This document shows, piece by piece, positions 9,601 through 18,900 of a stretch of 64,000 nucleotides of DNA (position 1 is the stretch's first letter; every line of letters starts with the position of its first letter). Both the position numbers and the translations under genes were made by a program. The stretch is from contig CALNZV010000001.1 of NCBI GenBank assembly GCA_942491115.1, forward strand, positions 1-64,000, given 5' to 3'. The stretch comes from CALNZV01 sp942491115. GTDB lineage: Bacteria > Desulfobacterota > Desulfobacteria > Desulfobacterales > UBA5852. Under the pieces are notes generated by a model. It had not been told where the DNA came from. It saw nothing but the letters and a program-made list of their open reading frames with translations, and searched no databases.

Positions 9601-12600
9601 AGAGTATTCCAGGAGCCTGTCCAACACATCGAGAGAAAGGGTGGGTTCTCCCCGCTGAAACAATAAAAACTGATCCACGCCTTGATCCCCGGCTAAGGTT
9701 TTCAAGCCGTGGAGTTGCTCGAAGGGGGAGAACGCGTTGTTGCGAAGCAGCTGAAAGGAGGAAGCGTCTACCGCCACGGGAGCACCAATATTTAGGTGGT
9801 TTTGGAAAAGCGTATTGCCCTCCTCCAGCAGATCGCGATTGTCCAACTTGTGCCGCCGCCATGCAAAAAATGGGGGGGCTGTGGTTTGCTGGGGCGCATC
9901 AAATGTGACATGGGGCCGGAACTCGGCCTCGATCTGAGCCGAACAGTAAAGGCCAAACGTCCCGGATGTAATCGGCTGATCATCTATCGTCCAGGAGCTC
10001 TCCTCACTGGTGCCGGGTCCTGTCATTCGGGCCTTCAGCTCCACGCCAGTGATACTGCCGGCTTCAACCCGGTTTCTGCAGCGCAAGGCAATCCGGTAGG
10101 ACTCCCCGGCGGCCAAGGTGACCGAATCTTCGGACTCCCACAGGATCTGCTGCCCGCTGCCCTGGAGTTTTTTAACGATCCGAAGAAAATCCCTGTCGGC
10201 CGATCCACCGCTGTCCAGGCCCACGGTTTTGGTGACCACGACCGCCCCATACCCCCGCCGGTCCGTAAGATGGTCCCGCATGCGGACACCCACCCCCAGC
10301 TCTTCTCCGACACTAAGCGAGTTCCGCAGTCCGCCCCGTTCCAGGGTGACGTGGGCCGAAAATTCGTAGTCGGTGAAGTCACCGCCCCCTTCATAGTAGC
10401 AGCGATGCTCCACCTGGTAGTTCTGCTCAAAGCGCTCGTGATTGATATGGTTCTGGGTATCTAAACCAAAGACACCCGGCGGCGGAAAAACCCATTGATC
10501 CGGATCGATGGTAAAGAACCCCACGTTGGGCAGGGTGTGATCGGTGAACAGCGTTTTGGCCTCTCCCAGCAGCAGGGAATGGAGAAGAATGTACTGAAGG
10601 TTTCTCTGACCGGGATGCATCTGCAAAAGCTCATGATACACGGCCTCGCCGCGGTTACCCTCGAAATTCCAGATAGATTCCGGGCCGAAAAGGGTCTCGG
10701 CAACGACTTCTAAACGGTCTAGGGCCGCACGGTATCGATCAACCGCCAGGCCCGGCTGGTCCGCGTCCAGCTCCCGAAGCCCCTGCTGGATAAGATCATC
10801 CCCCTCGATGACGGCGGAGATCATCTCCAGGCCCTTGATAAACAGGGGGTAGTACGGGGTATCGGAAAATCGCTGTGTGTGGGTGTTTTTATCTATCTCT
10901 TCCGGGTTTTGGTGAAAGAATGCGATATCGCGTCCCGAATTCACCCGGCTGGTATCGATGATCTCGCGAACGGATCCTAGTTGTTCTCGCAAAGCCCCAA
11001 AACGCCCCTGACGATCCCGAAAAATACTGCCGCGATCAAAGAAGTCGGTTTCTCCGGTCAGCACGCCGTCTTTCCATAGGGTATCGAGCTCCGGGTAGAA
11101 TTGGGCCATCACGGAGCTTCGCCAGGCGGAATAATCCAGATAGGCGAAAGCATCCCGAAATTGGGGATCCGTGGCAATTTCCGCCAGGTGCTCCAGATAG
11201 GCCTGAAGAGTGCGGATTCCCTGATCCAGAGGCGTGATGGTTTCGCAGGCCGGAAGGTTCACCTCGATAAAAAAGCGATTGAACAGATCCCGGTCCGTCA
11301 TCCCCGACTGAGCCCTGTAGGCATCCCGGAGGGCGGGCAGAGTCTCTTCCCGGGCGTTTCGGATCGGGTCCACCAGTTGCCTGAAGCCCTCGGCATTGAG
11401 GTGCTGGTCGGCAACAGTCTGGAGGGCCAACCGCTCCTGGGCTGAGAAAGTTTCGGCGTCCGGGCGGTAGTTGCCGGCTGCAGCCTCATTCAGGCGGGAT
11501 TCAAGATCCGGCGCGCTAAGATTGGTATTCACCTGGATGGCCGCACTGACGAACTGCGCCAGGGTCATATCGATGAAGTCCAACTGACGCACGATGTACA
11601 TCTCCTCCAAAAGGACAAACATGACCCCATATTCCTGGGGATCGAAAAAGGGATACTGGCTCTCCAGGCCCGCCGCCAAAAGCCCCTCGAATCGAAAGCC
11701 CAGATCGATCAGCGCCGATCCCGAGTATCCGAGCCTCGAAGCATAGGTCTGTAAAAACCTTCCATAGGAGGTTGGGATTAGATTGAGCCAGGCCTGGATA
11801 TGCGCACGGCGGAACCGCCAGCGATCGGCATGGTCCGGCTCACCTGGCAGGGCCTTTTTTAGCACCCGGATGACGATGTCGATCTGGCGACCCCTCGCCT
11901 CCTCCAGTCCGTCGGCCGCGGAGAGGTTCATGAAATCCTGAAACAGGATGTCATCAAGTTCGGACAGGTTTTTCCCAGTTAGTTGCACCAGGTAGATGAA
12001 ATAGGCATAGCGGGAGAAGACGGTCTCTTCAGGGGAGCATGTCGGGCAGGGTTGGGGAGGCTTGTTCTGGGCGCTGTGGACCACGCTGGGTTCGGACTCG
12101 TCACGGTGAATCAGGGAGGTGAGCACGCTGTTGGCCAATTCCATTCGGTACTCCGATGCTTTCCGACGAAAAGTGCCCGCCGCCTCTGAGCCGATTTTTA
12201 ACTTTTTAAGAAGCTCCTTGATCCGGCCCCTGGGGTCTTCAAGGTAGTCTATGGGTGAGGTGATTCCGCCCTGAATGAAGGCCTCGGCGACATCCCCAGT
12301 CATCCCGATCCGGGAAAGACGGGCATAGGCGTCCAGAACCTGTGTGGCCTTCTTGGAAAGCTTGACCCGGTGCCGGTCGAGCAACCAGTCGTCGAAACTA
12401 AATATCTCCGACTTAATCAGCTTTTTCCGGTCAGTAGCCGACAAATTGGTGCGCCGGCCGATGGTGCTGGTTATCTCGGACAACTCCGATATCTTGATCC
12501 CCGCCCTGATCTCCCCTTTCAGGCGCTTAATCTTTGTAAGCACGCTACGTCGGGTGTCATCATCGAAGCGGAAAGTCTTCAGCAGTTGGGTCAGCTTCTC

Positions 12601-12822
12601 GTCCGGCAACCCAAACAGCCACTCCGGAGAATTCACATGGCCCGTGAGAACCTCGGACAGACGGCTACCAAATAACCGGGAGATGCTGTCGAAACGCCGG
12701 AGTCGCTCCAGCTCCTTCGGTCCGATTGATAAGCGGCGTTGCAGCAAAGGATCGACGAAGATTTCTTTCAACTGACGCCGACTTCTGATGTTATGGGTTC
12801 TTAATAACCTGGAGGTATTCAT
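6655..12822 (-). CDS. Tc toxin subunit A-like protein (TcA)
   Basis: 2,055-residue homologue of the pentameric pore/translocation subunit of Tc (ABC) toxins, which bind target cells and inject the TcC enzyme. The C-terminal part contains LARMMPMEFERFRQTG and FDEDFPGHYLRLIKAV (residues about 1715-1760), typical of the TcB-binding region. Before it, residues about 1470-1550 are an Ala/Gly/Ser-rich hydrophobic stretch matching the pore-forming hairpin region, followed by long helices. The N-terminal 1,000 residues are helical, as in the TcA shell. It is shorter than insect-pathogen TcA proteins (about 2,500). Start: ATG at 12822, preceded by AAAGGAGACG; an upstream in-frame start at 12855 lacks this. 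It lies 136 bp downstream of the TcB-TcC gene, probably in one operon. A role against eukaryotic cells is inferred. Confidence 0.85.
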   Translation of the reverse strand: MNTSRLLRTHNIRSRRQLKEIFVDPLLQRRLSIGPKELERLRRFDSISRLFGSRLSEVLTGHVNSPEWLFGLPDEKLTQLLKTFRFDDDTRRSVLTKIKRLKGEIRAGIKISELSEITSTIGRRTNLSATDRKKLIKSEIFSFDDWLLDRHRVKLSKKATQVLDAYARLSRIGMTGDVAEAFIQGGITSPIDYLEDPRGRIKELLKKLKIGSEAAGTFRRKASEYRMELANSVLTSLIHRDESEPSVVHSAQNKPPQPCPTCSPEETVFSRYAYFIYLVQLTGKNLSELDDILFQDFMNLSAADGLEEARGRQIDIVIRVLKKALPGEPDHADRWRFRRAHIQAWLNLIPTSYGRFLQTYASRLGYSGSALIDLGFRFEGLLAAGLESQYPFFDPQEYGVMFVLLEEMYIVRQLDFIDMTLAQFVSAAIQVNTNLSAPDLESRLNEAAAGNYRPDAETFSAQERLALQTVADQHLNAEGFRQLVDPIRNAREETLPALRDAYRAQSGMTDRDLFNRFFIEVNLPACETITPLDQGIRTLQAYLEHLAEIATDPQFRDAFAYLDYSAWRSSVMAQFYPELDTLWKDGVLTGETDFFDRGSIFRDRQGRFGALREQLGSVREIIDTSRVNSGRDIAFFHQNPEEIDKNTHTQRFSDTPYYPLFIKGLEMISAVIEGDDLIQQGLRELDADQPGLAVDRYRAALDRLEVVAETLFGPESIWNFEGNRGEAVYHELLQMHPGQRNLQYILLHSLLLGEAKTLFTDHTLPNVGFFTIDPDQWVFPPPGVFGLDTQNHINHERFEQNYQVEHRCYYEGGGDFTDYEFSAHVTLERGGLRNSLSVGEELGVGVRMRDHLTDRRGYGAVVVTKTVGLDSGGSADRDFLRIVKKLQGSGQQILWESEDSVTLAAGESYRIALRCRNRVEAGSITGVELKARMTGPGTSEESSWTIDDQPITSGTFGLYCSAQIEAEFRPHVTFDAPQQTTAPPFFAWRRHKLDNRDLLEEGNTLFQNHLNIGAPVAVDASSFQLLRNNAFSPFEQLHGLKTLAGDQGVDQFLLFQRGEPTLSLDVLDRLLEYSLMLMFHLRFAVLPLRFSQAYLQAGDFPTAAGYLHLIYDDTADTAGAAHDTRRVLPYLRIPPHGVGATDSVDVKLMRLRIGEIYLAWADWLFRQNTDDSKYEARKLYERVLALHGDADYCGCFPSLGKAVQTVDIFPMQPAPDASADDGRANLMELINRYDELVARGIGLGDYLAHRPAEANGSGERGSARKELEQLDRVIADANQRLKKERRLGSIERSSKDLLGSLEMELLALRSNAFFASPATELEISDVTILIPAFWIITFCIPENPIRERQRRHACHMLTLLLTCRNILGFPEEAIPSLRFEALLELAQTQVMQARSAERDLLQYRQQYESETFSEREAANNVILTGAELTFENLNITQAVGDVRVATLQRNQAFQAVAHFETLIREGWTPAEQLAFGSSAAASAAAIISVLPALTAGVLGLAGGIMGLSSGGATATTGAGLPVGAGLSATGVAGLGAGFAAVASAGQSISSALGSVSSTASMYASFERRDQEWRYQLGQNRFGLNIASTQLDQALGRVDIARQRRLIAALRQEFASDTLSFLQNRFLNAAMWLWMQKEIREQYRTRLHHATTAAYMAELALRFELQDNTIRVVGFDYYDPKQDGLLGATKLETDIGTLRQLKAQGEQRKLQLTKVFSLARMMPMEFERFRQTGVLPFRTLNQWFDEDFPGHYLRLIKAVRVSVMALTPPIGGLRATLRSSGLSSAVIDTGSPGDHQFVEKTIRRESQKISFSSPVGATGLFQLYSRDDLLLPFEGLGVETDWILELPRSTNTLDTATLADVLIEIDYTALENKRYHRLVQERLGSQRRFDLSMSAKLFFPDEWYHFIQSAPNVDRVLSFDLDDAFIPGNIMPDSARAYQVSMMVTGEWSQTEAVVLLPLFSLVKDGHIWTGSTAPAAGEVRFETMQVESGGLVYSTRSSGGQTGEGELVNVKTSGQWSVKTGDTGTGGNPTNGETDLLSRINDIIITISVEGTVLV

Positions 12823-12958
12823 GGCCACGTCTCCTTTACTGCAGGTTATTTCCAAAAAAAGCTAAGCCTGACAGCGCCGGTCCTCCGCACTACAGCCTCA
12901 CTAATCAGCTGCTCTTTTTCTCGATTGTAGAAATCCCGGTAGAGGGTGCTTAGCGGTA

Positions 12959-15900
12959 TTAAGGGCCATTTCCAAAATCAGGCCCGTGACCCGGCAGCCC
13001 CATATCGGGGTTGGGGACAGCTGCCTGCTGGACCGGGTTTTCCGGCCTCACGAGTAACAGTTGATCGCCCTCCTCCAACAAATTCCCTCCACCCCTGCTG
13101 GTGAGAACCTTGTCTAAATCTTTTTTCGAAAGACTCACATGGGCTTTGGCAAGAGCATCCTGCTGTTGAGGTGTGAGTTTGTCCAGCCCTTTGATTTTGG
13201 TGAACGTCCCCTCCCGAATGGCCTTCGCCTCTTGCTGTACCTTTCTCCAGAGGTTATTTAACTCTTCCCCAAAATCATCTTGGTTGCTTTTCCGGGACAT
13301 TCGCGCGAAAGCCTCGCGCCGTTTTTTTCTCAATTGAAAGAGCGCCTGTTTTACTGATTTGAAATCCGGAATTTTCACACTGGCCCGACCGAACAGGCCA
13401 CCTGTGCCTCCGCGAAGCCCCCGGACGCCGCTCAGTATTTCCATAGCACCCGAAACCAGCTTGATCCCGCTTTCAACCCCCTTCCCTGCCCGTTTCCAGC
13501 CTGAAAGTTCTTTTCCCTCCCGATCCTCTCCAGTGTAGGCCTCCACCCCCTGGTTGAACCCGAAATGCTCCCCTGCCACCAGGGCGGCAGCCTCGCCCTT
13601 GGTTTCGCTCTTTTCGACAAGGTCAATATACTCTTCCACACCGGTGGCCACATTCACGGCCTCATCATACCGGCCCTGGGAGAGCAGTTGGTTGGCCTGA
13701 GTTTCGTCTGCGAAGATCTCCTGGGATCCCAATCCCGCGAAGATACTAGACTTGGCGCGGCGCAGTCCGATCAGGCCGCCAACCTTGACGGCCGCCTTCC
13801 AGTACTCCGGGTCGCTGAAAATGCTGGATTCCTTCTCGGCAGTATCATCGGTTTCCCCCCCCGCGCCGCCGGTGGGATCCCGGCGCCGGATAGGGTTGTT
13901 TTTAACAAAACGGTAGAGGTTGATGTCGTCCGTGGCCACGGGATTGTCCGCCGTTAACCAACTGCCCATCCACTCGGCGTAGTACCGTTCACCGAAGTAG
14001 TAAAGACCGGTCTCGTCGTCGCGCTCCTTTCCGCTGTAGCGATACCGTCGGGCAGTGACCTCCAGTTGATTTAGAGCGGCACAGAAAGCCGATCCGCCAA
14101 AGGGGTAGAACTCTTCCTGGGAAATGCGCCGGCCGTTTTCATCCACCTGCAGCACCGCCGATCCCAGGTGGTTGGGAAGCGAGTACCGGATGTGTCGACT
14201 GCCGGGCTGCTGGTCGTTGTCGGTGCCTTGGGACAGTACATCGATCCGGGCCACGGGGGTGTCTTGGCCGCCCACCCGAAGGGTATGCCGCTCCCGGATG
14301 AGATTCCCGGTTCCGGAATAGCGCCGGTAGATCTCCATCTCCCCCAGGTAGATCCGTTCTTCCGCGATCCGCCCCCCCCGTTCGATGACCTTGCGAACCC
14401 GGCGGCCGGAGGCGTCGTAAACATAGTAGCCTTCGTCCGGCACAGAATCGGTCCGGGTGGTGGTCACAACGGATCGGAGCCGATCCTCATGGTTCCATTC
14501 CAGGGTTTTGAGTTGGGGCATGGCCGGGGTTCCTTCCACGGGATTGTGAATCGGCCGTCCAGCGGGGTCATGGGTAAATTTGAAGGGCTGCTCCATGGAA
14601 CACCCACCTTGGCTGGTCTGAATCCGATTGCTCTCCTGGGCATAGGTTTGGATGCGGGTCCATCCGACGGGAGTGCCGGTCGGGGCTTTCGGACGCCGGT
14701 GCCGGATTTCAAAAAGATTGCCGGCTTCGTCGTAGTCGAAGTGCTGGACATAGTTAAGTAGGGCCCTGCCATTGGTGAGCGGCTGAGGGGTTAAGGTAAT
14801 GGATTCGGTCTGTTTGGCGCCTGATTTGCGGTAGTGGCAGGCGCCCATGGCCTCGTGCTCCCGGCCGGTGGCTTGCCGCAGCCGGTAGAGGGCGTCGTAA
14901 ACATACCGATTCTCGGGGCTGACGCGATCGCCATGGTTGAAGATTTCCTGATAGGCACCGTCGCGGAGGCGAATGATGTTGCCCACCGGGTCGTAGGTGT
15001 AGCGCAAATCCTGCAGGAGGGTGCCGTCTGATCGCTTGCTGTGCATACGTTGCAGCCGGTGGGTGGCGGGTTCAAAATGATAACCGGTACTCACACCGTT
15101 TCCAAAGGCGATATGCTCCCGATCCCCCCTGGCGTTGTAACGAATGGACTGGACATAGGGAGTCGGCGTCGGATCCCGTTGCCCGGATAGGGGATCAAAC
15201 AGGCTGAGTTCGATGGTGTCGGGCAATCCGGCATTATTGTAGCCGAAAAAAAGCCGGGAACCATCGGGCGTCTGCCTGGTCACCAGGCGGCCGAGGGCAT
15301 CGAAAGCGGACTCCGTTCGATAGCTTTGAGAGCGGGGAGGCTCAGCGCTGTGCCAGTCCACATCTCCTTTGTAGTCGTCGATAATCTCCTGGATGACCAC
15401 TGTCGGTTGACCCTTTGAGTCATACTGGGCATTGGTAAGCACCCCCGACTCATCCTCAACTCGATGAAGGCGGCCGCGCAGGTTGAATTGGCCTGGGTTG
15501 GCGATAGCCGGATCATCCCCATATTGGATATTGGTAACCTGCCGCTCGTTCGTTTCACCGCTGGACACCCAGGTTTCCGTGGGTCGACCGAGGGTGTCGT
15601 AAGCCATCCGCATCCGGGTGCCTAAAGGGTTCCATGACAACAGCTTTTGACTTCGCACGTCGAGAAACAGGGTTCTCAGGCCCCCGTCGGCGCTTTCAAA
15701 GGCGATTTTCCGACCGGCGGTATCGTAGTGATAGGACAAGCTTCGAACCGGCAGGGAGCGTTCGGGCCCCTGGTTCAGCTGAACCTGGCGCGGGTCGGTG
15801 ATCGACAGTACATTGCCCTCAATATCGACCTGGGTTTGAGTTTCCAAAAAGGCTTCCTGGCCATCGAAGCGGTTGTGAGCCCGCACCCGGAAGACCCGTC

Positions 15901-18900
15901 CCAGGGGATCAAAGTCGGATCTGGACGGGGTATCGGCATGGGCTGCCGCCTGGTCCGCAGCCGCCTTGAGAGCCGCAGACTCAGGATCGGTGACCGGTGC
16001 CGGGAGGCCGGCGGTTGACCCGTGATACCAGCTCACGTACTGGTTCCCGTGGCGATCGCGGTACTCCTCGGCCCATGTTTCCGGGTAGTGGTCATCGGGA
16101 TCGAAATTCGTCAAAAACGCCCTTAAGGGGCCTTGCAGGTCCACATCCGTGCTGGGCGTCATCAGCACGGTGTCGTTTTCATCCCAACTAATCTGCTCCC
16201 ACGGCGCGAACCGGGATTTTCGGTAGGTGCGTTCCGGCCTGAGAACGGCGATGATGCGATCGAGGGGGTCATAGACCGTGGTGACACTGAATCCATGGCG
16301 CTCCGGGGGTTCATAGGCCAGCTCACCGCTGAACCAAGGTTCAAATTCTTGAACGGGTTTGCCTTTGTTGTTGTACCGTTGGAGTCCCGATACCCGCCAG
16401 CGCGGCCCGGGGTGGTTGTCATCGGGCTCCGCCCAAGTCTTGACCTGCACCTCCCGTCCAAAGCCATCCGTATACGTCCGGTGCTGCTGAATCCGGGAGG
16501 CTTCTCCGGGACCCAGGTGCATGCCGTGAGTTTCCCGCATCAGCATATGGGTATAGTTGGGGTGCGTGTGATTGTCGCTCAGGCGTGCGAATCCATACAT
16601 GATCCGGGTTGTCGCCTCACCCAGAAGGCTCTGTGCGCCCCCGGGCAGGGAGGCCAAATTATCGTTTGAGGGCTCCCGCACGATAGCCGCCAGGTTGTCG
16701 CCTTCGGAAAGGTCAGCTGTCGCGACTACCATTCCAAGGGCATCGAAGGCCACCGCCGAACGGTTGCCATTGGGATCCTCGATTTCCTGGTGTTGTAACA
16801 CGCGGTAGTTCGTCGTTATCACCCGGGTGCGGTTCCCGGCAGCATCCACCGCCTCAATGGCCATAAGACCGTAGGGATCGTGTCGAGTCCGGCTACGGTT
16901 GCCAAAGGGATCGACCACCATCTCTTGGAGAAAAAATAGATCCGGTTTGAACTGGCGAATATCCGACGGTACCCACCAATCACCGCCGGCCGGGGCATTC
17001 CAAGTGCCGTTGACGGGGTCATCTTGAAGATATCCCCCCTTCAGGCCCTCGCCGGGCTGAATCCGGTTTCCGTAGCGTTCCTCGCGGAGGCCCGGTGTCA
17101 ACGCCAGCTGGTAGGATCGGTAGATCAGTCCGTGATATGCGGCCCGGCCCAAAGCAATCGGTGCGGAAATGTCATCGTTCCAGTAAACCAGGGCCCGGTG
17201 ATCCGTTTTCCGCAACTGGATTTGATCGGGGCTTGGGGTTTCCTCGAAGCCAATCTCTGCAACCCTGGATGAATCTTCCAAAACGCTGTTGAGACCACTG
17301 CGGGAAAATGATTGAGACCCTTCGGGGTGGAGGCCGGTCACCTGGTAATTGATGATTTGGGCCAGGTCACTATGCCGGTAATCGCTCTCCGTGGCTTCGG
17401 CTTCGTTGTATATGGTCCTGGTCAGGGTAAATAACAGCTCCTGCTGGAGAACGGGATGGGGCGCTTGTCCGGGTTGCGGCCGCCGGGGATAGGCGATGGA
17501 TGCCACGGACACGGGATTGCCGAACGCATCTGTTTTTAGCGTGATTTCGTGTTCGATCCTCGGATCGTCCGGCAGTCGATCGTACAGAACCGTCAGCTTC
17601 TCTTTGGGGACCTGATAAAATATCCCATCGCGGCGCTCTCCCGCCGGTTGGATCTCGATCACGCGATAGGTCGCCTCTGAAACCGAAAACGGGTTTCCGG
17701 CCCGGTCGGTCCCGTCTCGCCCGTAGATTTCGGTCCTGAGAACCGCCCCCCTGAGAATGCGGGTGGCCTGGCGGACCGCCTCCGGCGTGGCGCCCGAAAC
17801 CACCAAATCGTGATCCTCGAGGACAAACGCCTCACTATCCTCCTTCCAAAACTCCCCCTGGTAGCGCTCTGTTAGAACTAGGTTGTCAGCCCAGGCCCCG
17901 GTGTGAAACCAGGTGCGGGTTTCTTTGGGTGGAACGCTGAAGTCCTTCTTATCATTTTCGAAAGAGGCCGTCGGGTCAGGAAGCCCACCTGGGGTGAAAT
18001 CATCGTGGGTTTCGGAATCGATTTGGTCGACTCGACCAAATCCTCTGAACTCACGCTCACGGCCGTCAAAGTACCCATGGTGGTAACGAAATTTGGAAAC
18101 CAGCCTGGTGCGGCTGATATGATCAAGCACCTCAACTGTGTCCAGTACCTGAACCGGAAAGGGCAAGGCGGTTGCCCAAGGGGTGCCGTTAGCCCGGGCC
18201 TCCAGATAGAACCGTGTAGAAGGCGCGTAGCGGACCTGGGTTGTCGCGCCCATGTGGTTGTCATAACGGGTCAACAGGTGGGGTTTTTCTCCCCCGCAGA
18301 AATCTAGTACTTTGTAGTTTGATCCGGGAAAGCGCTCGTGGGGGTAGCTCCAGACGAGACAGGTGGTTCCGTTACCGTAGATATCGGCAAATGAGAGCGC
18401 GGTGGTGTCGGTAGCGAGCGGCGTGCCGAGGATCGTCTGCTTCTCGCTCCATCTATTGCCAGATTGGTTGAACCAAAAATCCACCGAGGAAAAGCCCACA
18501 TACACCAAGTCAGCGGCTCCCGTACCGTCAAGGTCGGCTAGGAAGAGTCGCCGGGGATCAAAGTCCCGATCGATTCGGGTGGCACCGCTGTTTTCCATGG
18601 TAACTCGGCGGCCAAATGCTCCGTGGCCCAGATTGGGCCAGTAATCCATGCGACCGTTGTGAATCAGAACGATGTCGTTTAAGCCGTCGCCGGTCATGTC
18701 GGCTAGACGGACCCTTCCGGCGGGATCACTGAAAAATACGTCCGGAAAAGCGTCATCGTCGTTTTGTCGCGGAACGAATTGGGGCTTTTCAAATCCGTCC
18801 TCGCCTTTACTCTTAAACCAAACAAAATGCTCATCCCGGGTGATCAAGATATCTGCAAGGCCGTCGCCGGACAGGTCGACGAGTCGAAGGTTGGGATCGG